Below, one piece after another: positions 43,571 through 52,843 of a stretch of DNA of 64,000 nucleotides. The translations under genes were made by a program, and so were the position numbers. The notes below the pieces were generated by a model. It made no database searches. It was not told the origin of the DNA and was given only the letters and a program-made list of their open reading frames with translations. Position 1 is the stretch's first letter, and each line of letters starts with the position of its first letter. This DNA comes from Aliigemmobacter aestuarii (GTDB taxonomy: Bacteria; Pseudomonadota; Alphaproteobacteria; Rhodobacterales; Rhodobacteraceae): positions 455,419 through 519,418 of the forward strand of contig NZ_SSND01000002.1 in assembly GCF_004799285.1 (NCBI RefSeq), read 5' to 3'.

Positions 43571-44521
43571 ATGGGAAGAGCTAACGAGTTGAGACTGATT
43601 GCGCGGGTCGCGCAGATGTACCACTCGGAAGGCAAACGCCAAGCCGAGATTGCCGGCCAACTGCACATGTCTCAGGCGACAGTCTCGCGCATGCTCAAGC
43701 GTGCCGAGCAGGAAAATATCGTCCGAACGACAATCATTCCTCCACCCGGGACTTTCGCGGAACTTGAGGCATCCCTCAGGCAGCGCTTCGGGCTGACCGA
43801 AGCGATTGTGATCGACTGCTCTGAAGACCGCGACGGGGCGATCATGGCGCGGATCGGCGAGGCGGCAGCGCATTTCCTTGAGGTCACCCTCCAACCCGAC
43901 GAGATCATCGGGGTTTCGAGCTGGAGCCAGACCATTTTGCGGATGGTGGACAACATTCATCCCTTCCGCGGCGTGAAAGCAAAGTATGTGGTGCAGATCC
44001 TTGGCGGGATGGGCGAGTCCGCCGTCCAGACGCACGCTACCGAATTGATTTCGCGCCTTTCCCGCCTGTCGGGTGCCGAGTCACGCCTGCTTCTGGTTCA
44101 AGGCATCACATCGTCGCGCGAGGCCAAGCTGGTCATGCTTGCCGACCCTGTCGTTCGCGGCACGATGGATCTTTTTGATCGGCTGAGCCTTGCGATCGTA
44201 GGCATTGGCGCAGTCGAGCCCTCGGAACTTCTGGCCCGATCCGGCAACGTCTTTTCCAAGCAAGAAATGGCACTGCTGCAAGAAGCGGGTGCCGTCGGAG
44301 AAATCTCGTTCCGGTTCTACGACAAAGACGGGCAACCCGTTGACACGCCTTTGAACGAGCGCGTCATCGGCGTCACCTTGGACCACCTCAAGAAAGCCAG
44401 GCGGGTCATGGCCCTGGCTGGCGGCGCCTCGAAGACCGAAGCCATTGAAGGCGCCCTGAAACTTGGAATCATCGACATACTCGTGACCGACAAATTCACC
44501 GCGGCGCGCCTGACCTCCTGA
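43571..44521 (+). CDS. SorC/DeoR-type sugar-responsive regulator
   Basis: A 316-residue regulator. The N-terminal helix-turn-helix (about 8-50) contains EIAGQLHMSQATVSRMLKRA. The remaining 260 residues form the SorC-type sugar-phosphate-binding domain, including GVSSWSQTI, VVQILGGMG and LAIVGIGAVEPS. EryD, which controls erythritol catabolism in Brucella, belongs to this family. It lies between the kinase and second SDR genes, on the same strand, and probably responds to a phosphorylated intermediate of the same pathway. The start at 43571 has GGAGGGG. Confidence 0.9.
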   Translation: MGRANELRLIARVAQMYHSEGKRQAEIAGQLHMSQATVSRMLKRAEQENIVRTTIIPPPGTFAELEASLRQRFGLTEAIVIDCSEDRDGAIMARIGEAAAHFLEVTLQPDEIIGVSSWSQTILRMVDNIHPFRGVKAKYVVQILGGMGESAVQTHATELISRLSRLSGAESRLLLVQGITSSREAKLVMLADPVVRGTMDLFDRLSLAIVGIGAVEPSELLARSGNVFSKQEMALLQEAGAVGEISFRFYDKDGQPVDTPLNERVIGVTLDHLKKARRVMALAGGASKTEAIEGALKLGIIDILVTDKFTAARLTS

Positions 44522-44559
44522 AAGATGGATCGTCTGCCGCGCAATTCAAAGGAGACGAC

Positions 44560-45345
44560 ATGAAGCGCTTTGCCGGACAGACGGTCATGGTCACAGGCGG
44601 AAACAAGGGGATCGGTCGGGGCATCGCCACTCGCTTTGCTCAAGAAGGGGCGAAGGTTGCCATCGCTGCGATCGACAAGGATACCCCGGACGCCGCCCGC
44701 GAAATTGCCGCGGAAACCGGAACCGAGGTTCTGGGACTGATCCTCGACGTTACGGACAGCGGTGCCATAAGGGCGGCTTTCGGCGAGGCCGAGGAAAGGC
44801 TTGGGCCGCTATCGGTCTCGGTACAGAACGCGGGTGTGATCACCATCGCGAAGGTGGAAGACCTTACCGAACGGGAATGGGATTTGAACCTGGACGTCAA
44901 CACCAAGGGCGTCTTTCTGTGCTGCCAGGAAGCGATCCGCCGCTTTCGCGCAAGCGGCACGAAGGGACGTCTGGTGAATACGGCCTCTGGGCAGGCGCGG
45001 CAGGGTTTCATCTACACGCCGCATTACGCCGCTTCAAAGTTCGGCGTTGTTGGCCTCACCCAGAGCCTTGCGAAGGAACTCGCCCGCGAAGGGATCACCG
45101 CAAATGCGATCTGCCCCGGCATAATTCACACTGAAATGTGGGACTACAATGACCGCGTATGGGGCAAGATGCTGGGAGAATACGGACCGGGCGAGCTTAT
45201 GGCCGAATGGGTCGAGGGCATTCCCATGGGGCGGGCCGGCACACCGGCAGAAGTCGGGGCACTTGTCGCCTTCCTCGCTTCGGCGGATGCAGCCTATATC
45301 ACCGGCCAGACGATCAACGTGGACGGCGGGCTGATCATGTCTTGA
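44560..45345 (+). CDS. Second short-chain dehydrogenase of the sugar/polyol island
   Basis: A 261-residue classical SDR with TGGNKGIG near residues 12-19, QNAGVIT, Ser in NTASGQ, catalytic YAASK near 158-162, and ICPGIIHTEMWDYNDRVWGKMLG. The last loop, TEMWD, is typical of sorbitol/meso-2,3-butanediol-type SDRs. C-terminal YITGQTINVDGG is standard. It closes the plus-strand operon transketolase-kinase-regulator-SDR. Two SDRs in one pathway suggest that two substrates, or successive oxidations, feed the kinase. Confidence 0.87.
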   Translation: MKRFAGQTVMVTGGNKGIGRGIATRFAQEGAKVAIAAIDKDTPDAAREIAAETGTEVLGLILDVTDSGAIRAAFGEAEERLGPLSVSVQNAGVITIAKVEDLTEREWDLNLDVNTKGVFLCCQEAIRRFRASGTKGRLVNTASGQARQGFIYTPHYAASKFGVVGLTQSLAKELAREGITANAICPGIIHTEMWDYNDRVWGKMLGEYGPGELMAEWVEGIPMGRAGTPAEVGALVAFLASADAAYITGQTINVDGGLIMS

Positions 45346-45374
45346 TGCGGGCCATGCCTTCGCTGCTGGTCGCT

Positions 45375-45640
45375 TCAGCGCTTGCTCTGGTTCCCGCGTT
45401 GCAGCCAGAACTGACGGTCGCGGCGAAGGCGCAGAAGATGGCCCTCAGGCATCTGTCGCAGGTGTGGCGACCCGCCACGCGACTTCCTGCCCGGGACGCA
45501 GGGCGTTATGCCCCCGTCTTTCAACGCGTCCCCGAACCAGTCGGCGTCTTGGCCACGGTCGGCCAGAAGAGAATGCTCACCGCTCGGCCCCCTTCGCCGG
45601 CAACCATCCGCCTGCCCCGGACAGCGGATCGCCCGCAGGG
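45375..45640 (-). pseudogene. Remnant of an IS5-family transposase (C-terminal end)
   Basis: On the minus strand LLADRGQDADWFGDALKDGG followed by ITPCVPGRKSR matches the well-known block LLADRGYDADWFREAL..ITPCIP of IS5-family transposases. The C-terminal part is present but eroded: one frame reads DRCLRAIFCAFAATV and the next frame continues FWLQRGNQ, as expected for ..DRC..I..AATVIFWL after a frameshift. The segment between these blocks is deleted. No inverted ends were found, so the element is dead. Confidence 0.7.
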
Positions 45641-45672
45641 TCGGAAGGTCCGCCGCACCGGCGCCGGCACCG

Positions 45673-45704
45673 GTCGGTGGGATCCGGCCACGGGTCCCAC
45701 CGAC
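45673..45704. terminator. Perfect 10-bp hairpin beyond the nasA end
   Basis: GTCGGTGGGA (45673-45682) and TCCCACCGAC (45695-45704) are perfect arms around a 12-base loop, 36 bases downstream of the nasA stop on the minus strand. No T-run follows. It is a likely end or 3' stabiliser of the nitrate operon transcript. Confidence 0.5.
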
Positions 45705-45739
45705 GGCAGGAACGATGTGGGACGGAGGCTGCAGAAAGG

Positions 45740-48376
45740 TCATTCTGCGGCCTCGCGGTGGCTGTGGCGGTGGATCAGAGCCGCAAGTTCGGGGCGGCAG
45801 GAACCGCAGTTCGTGCCCGCACCAAGCGCCTCGCCCAAAGACTGCACGCTGAGCGCATGCCCTTCCGCGATGGCGCGCAGGATGCTGTTCAACCCGACGT
45901 TCAGACAGGCGCAGACGGTCGGCCCGGGGTCGGGCTGATCCGCACCGGGCCGACCGGCCAATGCCCCGCTCTCGGCCTTGCCCAGCATGGATGCAACGTG
46001 ACCTCGCGCCACCAGCACAGGGTCCCGCGCAACAAAGACGGCGCCTTTCAACTGGCCGTCCTGGGCGAAGGCAAAGCGATGCGTGCCGCGCCCGGGATCC
46101 GACACGGCGGCCGTCGGTGCCGTGCCGAACAGCCGCGAGGCCCAGTCCGCCCAGTCGTCCGGGGCGCATGCCCCTGCCAGTTCCACCTGCACCCCGCCCA
46201 CGACCGGAGCCTTGGCCCAGTAGTCGCAAGCGGGCGCCAGGTCGTGGCTCGATACGGCAAAGCCATACCAGCCGGCGGAAAAGGGGCGGATTGCAACCGG
46301 GGTCGATTTGCTGGCCGGCTGGCCCGAGACGAGGTCGGTCACCGCCGCGACCAGCGCATCGACACGGCCGGAGGGGGCGGTTTCGCCTGTCCAGTGCATC
46401 GGCGCGAAGGGGTGGCCGGGGGCAACGGCATCGCTGACCATCGCCCGCAAGATTGCGCGGCCTTGCGGGCTGGTCACCTCGGCCAGCGCGGCAGGGGCAA
46501 GGCCCAGACGCGCGGCATCAGCCGGATGGATTTCAAGATAGGGCTCGCCCAGATGTTGGGACAGGCGCGACGAAAGTCCGGTGCGGGTCATCGTGTGCCA
46601 CTGATCGCGCACCCGACCGGTGTTCAGACGAAAAGGATGCTCGGCGGACGTGGCTTCTGGCAGCCGGGCCGTGACGGGAACCATCCGCCCGCGCCCGTCG
46701 GGGGTGTGAAACCGCCCGTCGCCAAAGAACCGCCCGCCCTTTCGCGCCGCCAGCGGCCAGACCACGGGGGCAAGCGCCTCATAGTCGGCCCCCCGCAACC
46801 CCGAGATGTCGAAGTCGCTGCCAAGCGCCCCCGCCACGCCCGAAAGCGCGGCATACTCGGAAAAAATCTCGGCGGGCGAGGTCCAGTCAAACCCGGAAAA
46901 CCCCATCCGACGCGCCACTTGCGCCAACTGCCACCAGTCGGGGCGCGCCTGCCCCGGCGCAGGCAGGAAGGCGCGTTGGCGGCTCATCATGCGTTCAGAG
47001 TTGGTGACCGTGCCGTCCTTTTCCCCCCAGGCGGTGGCCGGCAGCAGGACATGTGCCAGACGGGCCGTATCGGTCGAGCCGAAGGCGTCGCTGACAGCCA
47101 CGAAGTCACAGCTCGCGATCGCCCGTGCCACGCGGTCGGCATCGGGCATCGAGACGGCAGGGTTGGTGTGCAGGATCCACAGCGCCTTGATCCGGCCGTC
47201 CTCTACCGCGCGGAACATGTCGACGGCCTTCAAGCCCGGCCTTTCGGCCATGGTCGGGCTGGCCCAGAACCTCTGCACGGCGGCGCGGTGCGCCGGGTTT
47301 TCCAGATCCAGGTGGCAGGCCAGCATATTGGCCAGCCCCCCCACCTCGCGCCCACCCATGGCATTGGGCTGGCCGGTGACCGAGAACGGCCCCATGCCGG
47401 GGCGGCCGATCCGGCCGGTGGCAAGGTGGCAGTTCAGGATCGCGTTCACCTTGTCGGTGCCGCTGTCAGACTGGTTGATGCCTTGCGAATAGACGGTCAC
47501 GACCTTCTCGGTGCCTGCCCAGAGGGCAAGGAAACCGTCCAGATCGGCGGGCGACAGCCCGGTATCCTCGGCCCGGCTGGTCCGGGCTGCGGCGACGGCA
47601 ACATCAGTTCCGGTCAGCCGCGGCAGAAAGTCCGTGCAAGAACGACCGCGGTCGAACAGGTGGCAAAGCAGGAGGTTGAACAGATGCGCATCCGCCCCGG
47701 GGGCCAGCGCCAGATGCAGGTCCGCGCCTTCGCAGGTCGCGGTGCGGCGCGGGTCGATGACCACGATCTTCGTGCCCCGCGCGGCCTTCGCGGCAAGAAG
47801 CCGCTGGTGCAGAACCGGGTGGCACCAGGCGAGGTTGGAGCCGACCAGAACCACCAGATCGGCCAGTTCCAGATCCTCATACTGTCCGGGAACGGTGTCC
47901 GTGCCGAAGGCCCGGCGGTGCCCGGCAACGGAAGAGGCCATGCAAAGGCGGCTGTTGGTGTCGATATTGGCGCTGCCGATGAAGCCTTTCATCAGCTTGT
48001 TGGCCACATAGTAATCCTCGGTCAGCAACTGACCCGAGACATAGAGCGCCACCGAATCCGGCCCGTGCATGGCGATGGTCCGGGCAAACCGCTGCGCGAT
48101 GAGGTACAGCGCAGCGTCCCATCCGGCCTCTGCCCCGTTGATGCGCGGCGCCAGAAGACGCCCATCGGTCGCCAGGGTCTCTCCCAGTGCCGCGCCCTTC
48201 ACGCACAGGCGCCCGCGGTTCGCAGGATGATCCGGGTCGCCCGTCACGGTGACGCCCCCCTTGCCGTCCGGGGCGGCAAGAACACCGCATCCCACACCGC
48301 AATAGGGACAAGTCGTCCGGATGATCGAAGCGCCTTCATGCCGTGATGCGCGCAAGATCGCAGGCGAACCCGACAT
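45740..48376 (-). CDS. nasA: Assimilatory nitrate reductase catalytic subunit
   Basis: An 878-residue molybdopterin oxidoreductase that reduces nitrate to nitrite in the cytoplasm. The N-terminal [4Fe-4S] site is CPYCGVGCG with a later Cys in RGRLCVKG. The Mo-bisMGD domains run to about residue 700 (NSRLCMASSVAGH, GSNLAWCHPVLHQRL, GTVTNSERMMSRQR, the dinucleotide-binding LNTGRVRDQWHTMTRTG). A C-terminal BFD-like [2Fe-2S] domain has CACLNVG and GTNCGSCRPEL, typical of NADH- or flavodoxin-linked Nas enzymes. The ATG at 48376 overlaps the nirD stop by one base. This gene is called nasC in Paracoccus. Confidence 0.95.
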   Translation of the reverse strand: MSGSPAILRASRHEGASIIRTTCPYCGVGCGVLAAPDGKGGVTVTGDPDHPANRGRLCVKGAALGETLATDGRLLAPRINGAEAGWDAALYLIAQRFARTIAMHGPDSVALYVSGQLLTEDYYVANKLMKGFIGSANIDTNSRLCMASSVAGHRRAFGTDTVPGQYEDLELADLVVLVGSNLAWCHPVLHQRLLAAKAARGTKIVVIDPRRTATCEGADLHLALAPGADAHLFNLLLCHLFDRGRSCTDFLPRLTGTDVAVAAARTSRAEDTGLSPADLDGFLALWAGTEKVVTVYSQGINQSDSGTDKVNAILNCHLATGRIGRPGMGPFSVTGQPNAMGGREVGGLANMLACHLDLENPAHRAAVQRFWASPTMAERPGLKAVDMFRAVEDGRIKALWILHTNPAVSMPDADRVARAIASCDFVAVSDAFGSTDTARLAHVLLPATAWGEKDGTVTNSERMMSRQRAFLPAPGQARPDWWQLAQVARRMGFSGFDWTSPAEIFSEYAALSGVAGALGSDFDISGLRGADYEALAPVVWPLAARKGGRFFGDGRFHTPDGRGRMVPVTARLPEATSAEHPFRLNTGRVRDQWHTMTRTGLSSRLSQHLGEPYLEIHPADAARLGLAPAALAEVTSPQGRAILRAMVSDAVAPGHPFAPMHWTGETAPSGRVDALVAAVTDLVSGQPASKSTPVAIRPFSAGWYGFAVSSHDLAPACDYWAKAPVVGGVQVELAGACAPDDWADWASRLFGTAPTAAVSDPGRGTHRFAFAQDGQLKGAVFVARDPVLVARGHVASMLGKAESGALAGRPGADQPDPGPTVCACLNVGLNSILRAIAEGHALSVQSLGEALGAGTNCGSCRPELAALIHRHSHREAAE

Positions 48377-48711
48377 CACGCCGCCGACCGCCGCAGAAGG
48401 AATTCGGCATCCAGCAGCACCCGGCCAGCCTCGACGCGCACGGCGTAACGGCGCACCGCCCCTTCGTCCGCCCCGACAGAAAGACCGGTTGCCAGATCGA
48501 ACACCATCGCATGCAGGGGACAGGTCACCGACGTTCCATGCACGATCCCTTCGGACAGCGGGCCGGCCTTGTGCGGGCAGCGATCGTCGATCGCAAAGAC
48601 CTGGTCGTCGGCGGTGCGGAAGATGGCAATGCAGCCCTGCGGGGTCTTCACCACCCGGGCTCCCTGGCGGGGGATGTCGTCAAGCGCGGCGATGTCGATG
48701 AACCCGTTCAT
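48376..48711 (-). CDS. nirD: Nitrite reductase small subunit (Rieske-type)
   Basis: A 111-residue single Rieske [2Fe-2S] domain. The cluster ligands lie in DRCPHKAGPL (Cys-x-His) and VTCPLHAMVFDL (Cys-x2-His). It supports electron flow in the NADH nitrite reductase NirBD. Its ATG overlaps the nirB stop (ATGA) and its stop overlaps the nasA start, so nirB, nirD and nasA are translated as a coupled set. Confidence 0.94.
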   Translation of the reverse strand: MNGFIDIAALDDIPRQGARVVKTPQGCIAIFRTADDQVFAIDDRCPHKAGPLSEGIVHGTSVTCPLHAMVFDLATGLSVGADEGAVRRYAVRVEAGRVLLDAEFLLRRSAA

Positions 48712-51134
48712 TCTGCAGCCCTCAAAGTCAGGTCGGCCACCGGCGCCCAGTCGGCCGGGGTTGTGGCGTGTTCGGCCCAGGGGTCGGCCTGATAAACCGA
48801 TTGGCTTTGCATGAACCGGTCATGAAGCGCGTGGCGGTTCACCGGGTCCTCCACTTGTGCGCGGCACCAATCAAGGCCCACCTTCGCCACCCATTTGTAG
48901 ATTCGGTGCAGATAGCGGGCGTTTTCGCGATAAAGTTGGACAAAGGCCGCGATCACCTCCATCACCTCGTCCTCGGTGGTGGCCTTGTAAAGGAATTCGG
49001 TCTCCTTCACGTCCATCCCCGCGGCCCCGGCGACGCTGATCTCATAGCCACTGTCCACGCAGACCACCCCGATGTCCTTGCACGTCGCCTCGGCGCAGTT
49101 GCGCGGGCAGCCGCTGACCGCGAGCTTGACCTTGGCCGGCGTCCAAGACCCCCAGAGAAGTTTCTCCAGCCTGATCCCGAGGCCGGTCGAATCCTGCGTG
49201 CCAAAGCGGCAGAATTCGGACCCCACACAGGTCTTTACCGTGCGCAGGCCCTTGGCATAGGCATGACCCGAGACCATCCCGGCGGCGTTCAGGTCCGACC
49301 AGATCGCGGGCAGGTCTTCCTTCCTGACGCCCAGCAGGTCGATCCGCTGGCCGCCCGTGACCTTGACCATCGGCACGCTGTACTTTTCCGCGGCATCGGC
49401 GATGGCGCGCAACTCGGCCGGGCTGGTCACGCCGCCCCACATGCGTGGGACGACCGAATAGGTGCCGTCCTTCTGGATGTTGGCGTGGTTGCGTTCGTTC
49501 ACGAAACGGGACTGGCGGTCATCGACATATTCGGTCGGCCAATCCGAGATCAGGTAGTAATTCAGCGCCGGGCGACAACTGGCACAGCCCCCGACCGTCT
49601 TCCATCCCAGTTCCTGCATCACTGCGGGGATGGACTTCAGCCCCATGGACTTGATCAGCCGCCGCACGTCTTCGTGCGTATGGTCGGTGCATTTGCACAT
49701 CGGTGGATTGGCGATGGCGGTGAAACCGTCGCCCAAGGTCAGCGCCATGACCTGCTCGACCAGTCCGGTGCAGGTGCCGCAGCTGGCGCTGGCCTTGGTC
49801 TGCGCCCGGACCAGGTCCAGCGTCGTCGCCCCGCCTTCGATGGCCTGCACGATCCTTCCCTTGCAGACGCCGTTGCAGCCGCAGATTTCCGCCTCAGGCG
49901 GCAAGGCTGCAACGGCTGCCAGAGGGTTTGCCGAAGCGCCCTCCGCAAAGGCCGGGCCGAAGATCAGCGTGTCGCGCAGGTCGGACACGTCTTTCTTCTG
50001 CTTGATCAGGTCAAAGAACCACGACCCGTCGGCAGTATCGCCATACATCACCGCGCCGATCAGTTGGTCGCCCTCGAGGATCAGCCGCTTGTAGACCCCG
50101 CGCCCCGGATCGCGGAATACGATATCCTCGCGCCCCGGGCCTTCGGCAAAATCGCCCGCGCTGAACAGGTCAACCCCGGTGACTTTCAGCTTTGTCGCGG
50201 TCTGGACAGGCTTGAACGCGGCCTCCTGCCCCAGCAGGGTCGCGGCCAGCACCTTGGCCTGGTCATAAAGCGGCGCCACCAGCCCGAAAAGTTGCTGGTC
50301 ATGCTCCACGCATTCTCCCAGCGCAAAGATCGCCGGGTCGGACGTGCGCAACTGGTCGTTCACCGTGATGCCGCGCCCGACGTCGAGATGCGCGTCATTG
50401 GCAAGTCTTACTTCCGGCCGGATGCCCACCGCCATGCAGACAAGGTCGGCAGGGTAGACCGTGCCATCCTCCAGCAGCACGGCCTCGACACGGGTGTTTC
50501 CAAGAATGGCCTTGGTGGCCCCCTTGCAGTGAACCCTGATCCCGCGCGCCTCCAGGTCCTTTTGCAAAAGATACCCCGCCGCAGGGTCCAGTTGCCGCTC
50601 CATCAGGTGGCCCATCAGGTGGATCACCGTCACATCCGCCCCGCGCGCGGCCATGCCCGCCGCCGCCTCCAGCCCCAGAAGGCCGCCGCCGATCACCACC
50701 GCCTTCGCGCCCGGACGGCTGGCTGCGATCATCGCGTTGGTATCTTCCAGATCGCGGTAGGTGCAGACACCGGGCAGGTCCTTGCCCGGCACCGGGATGA
50801 TGAAGGGGGCGGACCCCGTGGCGATCACCAATGCGTCATAGCGCACCCCGCCTTGCGCCGAATAGACCACCCGGTTCTCCCGGTCGATCTTGACGACCGA
50901 CTCGCCAAACCGGCAGTCGACGCCATGGCTTGTGTACCAGTCGGCATCATGGGTGACGATCTCGTCATAGCTCTTCTCGCCCGACAGCACCGGCGACAGC
51001 ATCAGCCGGTTGTAGTTGCCGCGCGGCTCGGCGTTGAAAAGCGTGACGTCGAAATCGCCGCCCGCTTCGAAGATGTGCTCCAGCATGCGGCCTGAGGCCA
51101 TGCCAGCGCCGATCACCACAAGTCTCTGTTTCAT
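48708..51134 (-). CDS. nirB: NAD(P)H nitrite reductase large subunit
   Basis: An 808-residue enzyme reducing nitrite to ammonium. The N-terminal FAD domain has VVIGAGMASGRMLEHI, and the NADH domain VVIGGGLLGLEAAAGM. A BFD-like [2Fe-2S] segment follows, with CGCNGVCKG and ASCGTCTGLVEQ. A second Cys-rich block CKCTDHTHEDV is next. The siroheme/[4Fe-4S] domain has TCVGSEFCRFGTQDS and SGCPRNCAEATCKD, giving the four cluster cysteines. All expected sites are intact. It lies 6 bases after the nrtD stop and 4 bases into nirD. Confidence 0.95.
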   Translation of the reverse strand: MKQRLVVIGAGMASGRMLEHIFEAGGDFDVTLFNAEPRGNYNRLMLSPVLSGEKSYDEIVTHDADWYTSHGVDCRFGESVVKIDRENRVVYSAQGGVRYDALVIATGSAPFIIPVPGKDLPGVCTYRDLEDTNAMIAASRPGAKAVVIGGGLLGLEAAAGMAARGADVTVIHLMGHLMERQLDPAAGYLLQKDLEARGIRVHCKGATKAILGNTRVEAVLLEDGTVYPADLVCMAVGIRPEVRLANDAHLDVGRGITVNDQLRTSDPAIFALGECVEHDQQLFGLVAPLYDQAKVLAATLLGQEAAFKPVQTATKLKVTGVDLFSAGDFAEGPGREDIVFRDPGRGVYKRLILEGDQLIGAVMYGDTADGSWFFDLIKQKKDVSDLRDTLIFGPAFAEGASANPLAAVAALPPEAEICGCNGVCKGRIVQAIEGGATTLDLVRAQTKASASCGTCTGLVEQVMALTLGDGFTAIANPPMCKCTDHTHEDVRRLIKSMGLKSIPAVMQELGWKTVGGCASCRPALNYYLISDWPTEYVDDRQSRFVNERNHANIQKDGTYSVVPRMWGGVTSPAELRAIADAAEKYSVPMVKVTGGQRIDLLGVRKEDLPAIWSDLNAAGMVSGHAYAKGLRTVKTCVGSEFCRFGTQDSTGLGIRLEKLLWGSWTPAKVKLAVSGCPRNCAEATCKDIGVVCVDSGYEISVAGAAGMDVKETEFLYKATTEDEVMEVIAAFVQLYRENARYLHRIYKWVAKVGLDWCRAQVEDPVNRHALHDRFMQSQSVYQADPWAEHATTPADWAPVADLTLRAAE

Positions 51135-51140
51135 CGCTGG

Positions 51141-51941
51141 TCACTCCGCCGCTTCGACAAAACGGTGACGTTCGTACAGGAACCGCAGCACCGCCTCGCG
51201 GGCGCGGACGTAATCGGGCTGGCTGGCCAGCGCGATGCGGTCGCGCGGGCGGGGGATGGCGACGGGCAGCACCTCTCCGATGGATGCCGCCGGACCGTTG
51301 GTCATCATCACGATGCGGTCGGCAAGCAGCACGGCCTCGTCCACGTCATGGGTGATCATGATCATGGTGTTCTTCAGCCGCGCGTGAATGTCCATCACCG
51401 CGTCCTGCAGATGTGCCCGGGTCAGCGCATCCAGCGCGCCGAAGGGTTCGTCCAGAAGCAGGATCTTCGGCTCCATCGCCAGCGCCCGCGCGATGCCCAC
51501 GCGCTGCCGCATCCCGCCCGATATTTCCCCGGGCCGCTTGTCGGCGGCATGGGTCATCTGCACCAGATCAAGGTTCTGCATGATCCAGTCGTGGCGTTCG
51601 GCCTTGGTCTTCGTTGCCCCAAAAACCTTGGTCACCGCCAGCTTGACATTGTCATAGACCGACAGCCACGGCAGCAGGCTGTGGTTCTGGAACACCACCG
51701 CGCGGTCGGGGCCGGGGGCGTTCACCTCGCGCCCTTCCAGCTTGATCGCACCCGTGGTGACCCCTGTCAGCCCGGCGATCAGGTTCAACAGTGTGGACTT
51801 GCCGCAGCCGGAATGGCCGATGATCGATACGAATTCGCCCTTGTCTATGGTCAGCCGGATGTCGGCCAGGACCTCGGTCGTCTTTGCGCCTTTCGAGAAG
51901 CTTTTGAAGACGCGGTCGATCTTGAGATAGCTTTGATCCAT
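51141..51941 (-). CDS. nrtD: Nitrate ABC transporter ATPase
   Basis: A 266-residue ATPase of the nitrate/sulfonate/taurine group. Walker A GHSGCGKST, Q-loop FQNHSLLPWLSV, signature ISGGMRQRVGIARAL, Walker B ILLLDEPFGALDA and H-loop MIMITHDVDEA are intact. The start at 51941 (MDQSYLKI) is chosen because a longer frame upstream reads through the permease gene. It drives nitrate uptake with NrtA and NrtB. It lies 5 bases after the nrtB stop. Confidence 0.93.
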   Translation of the reverse strand: MDQSYLKIDRVFKSFSKGAKTTEVLADIRLTIDKGEFVSIIGHSGCGKSTLLNLIAGLTGVTTGAIKLEGREVNAPGPDRAVVFQNHSLLPWLSVYDNVKLAVTKVFGATKTKAERHDWIMQNLDLVQMTHAADKRPGEISGGMRQRVGIARALAMEPKILLLDEPFGALDALTRAHLQDAVMDIHARLKNTMIMITHDVDEAVLLADRIVMMTNGPAASIGEVLPVAIPRPRDRIALASQPDYVRAREAVLRFLYERHRFVEAAE

Positions 51942-51946
51942 TTCCG

Positions 51947-52831
51947 TTACTCTGCCGTTCCGCGCGACACGACGCGCCCGATCCAGCCGACCAGACGGTC
52001 CAGCACGAACCCTGTCAGCCCGATGTAGACCAGCGCCACGATGATGTCGGTCAGGCGGCTGCTGTTCCATGCGTCCCAGATGAAGAACCCGATCCCGACA
52101 CCGCCGGTCAGCATTTCCGCCGCCACGATCGCCAGCCAAGACAGGCCCACCCCGATCCGCAGGCCCGAAAAGATGTAGGGCGCGGCCGCCGGCACCATGA
52201 TATTCCAGAAGAATTCCATCTGGTTCAGGCGCAAGACGGCGGCAACGTTGCGGTAATCCTGCGGAATGGCGCGGACCCCGGCGGCGGTGTTGATGATGAT
52301 CGGCCAGATCGCGGTGATGAAGATCACGAAGATGGCCGAGGGTCGGCTGTCCATGAAGGCTGCCAGGCTGATCGGCAGCCAGGCCAAGGGCGGCACGGTG
52401 CGCAGCACCTGAAAGATCGGGTCAAACCCCCGCATCATCAACGCAGACTGCCCCAGCACCGCGCCGACGAGCACGCCCACGACGGCGGCCAACCCAAACC
52501 CGTAGGCCACCCGCTCCAGTGAGGTCAGCACCCGCCAGCCAAGGCCTATGTCCTGGGTCCCGTAGACATAGAACGGGTCGAGGATAAGGTCGGCGCTCTC
52601 GGCCCATACAGTGGCGGGGGTTGGGAGACCCGAACCTTCCCCGGAAAAGGCGACCTGCCAGACCGCCAGCAGCAGCATCACCACCACCAGCGGCGGCAGG
52701 ACCTTTGCCGCGGTCTCGGACAGGATCCGCCCGACTGCCAGCCGGGGTTTCGGGGCAGACGGCATGGTCATGACCTTTGCCGATGGCTTGGCCTGTTCGG
52801 CCGGCGGGGTTTTCAACGCAACAACGGACAT
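51947..52831 (-). CDS. nrtB: Nitrate ABC transporter permease
   Basis: A 294-residue inner-membrane permease with about six hydrophobic segments; the first lies at about 40-62. The sequence around AVVGVLVGAVLGQSALMMRGFDPIFQVLRTVPPLAWLPI is characteristic of NrtB/SsuC-type permeases, and the EAA-like loop reads IPQDYRNVAAVLRLNQMEFFWNIMVPAA. The N-terminal cytoplasmic tail of about 38 residues is Pro/Ala/Lys-rich. It follows nrtA by 12 bases. Confidence 0.93.
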   Translation of the reverse strand: MSVVALKTPPAEQAKPSAKVMTMPSAPKPRLAVGRILSETAAKVLPPLVVVMLLLAVWQVAFSGEGSGLPTPATVWAESADLILDPFYVYGTQDIGLGWRVLTSLERVAYGFGLAAVVGVLVGAVLGQSALMMRGFDPIFQVLRTVPPLAWLPISLAAFMDSRPSAIFVIFITAIWPIIINTAAGVRAIPQDYRNVAAVLRLNQMEFFWNIMVPAAAPYIFSGLRIGVGLSWLAIVAAEMLTGGVGIGFFIWDAWNSSRLTDIIVALVYIGLTGFVLDRLVGWIGRVVSRGTAE

Positions 52832-52843
52832 GCCACCCCTCCC

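Noticed and set aside
45464..48346. A 960-codon plus-strand frame opposite nasA
   Set aside because: It is the shadow of a molybdoenzyme gene with all cofactor motifs on the minus strand.
48768..51095. A 775-codon plus-strand frame opposite nirB
   Set aside because: No domain is present, and the minus strand encodes intact siroheme and FAD motifs.
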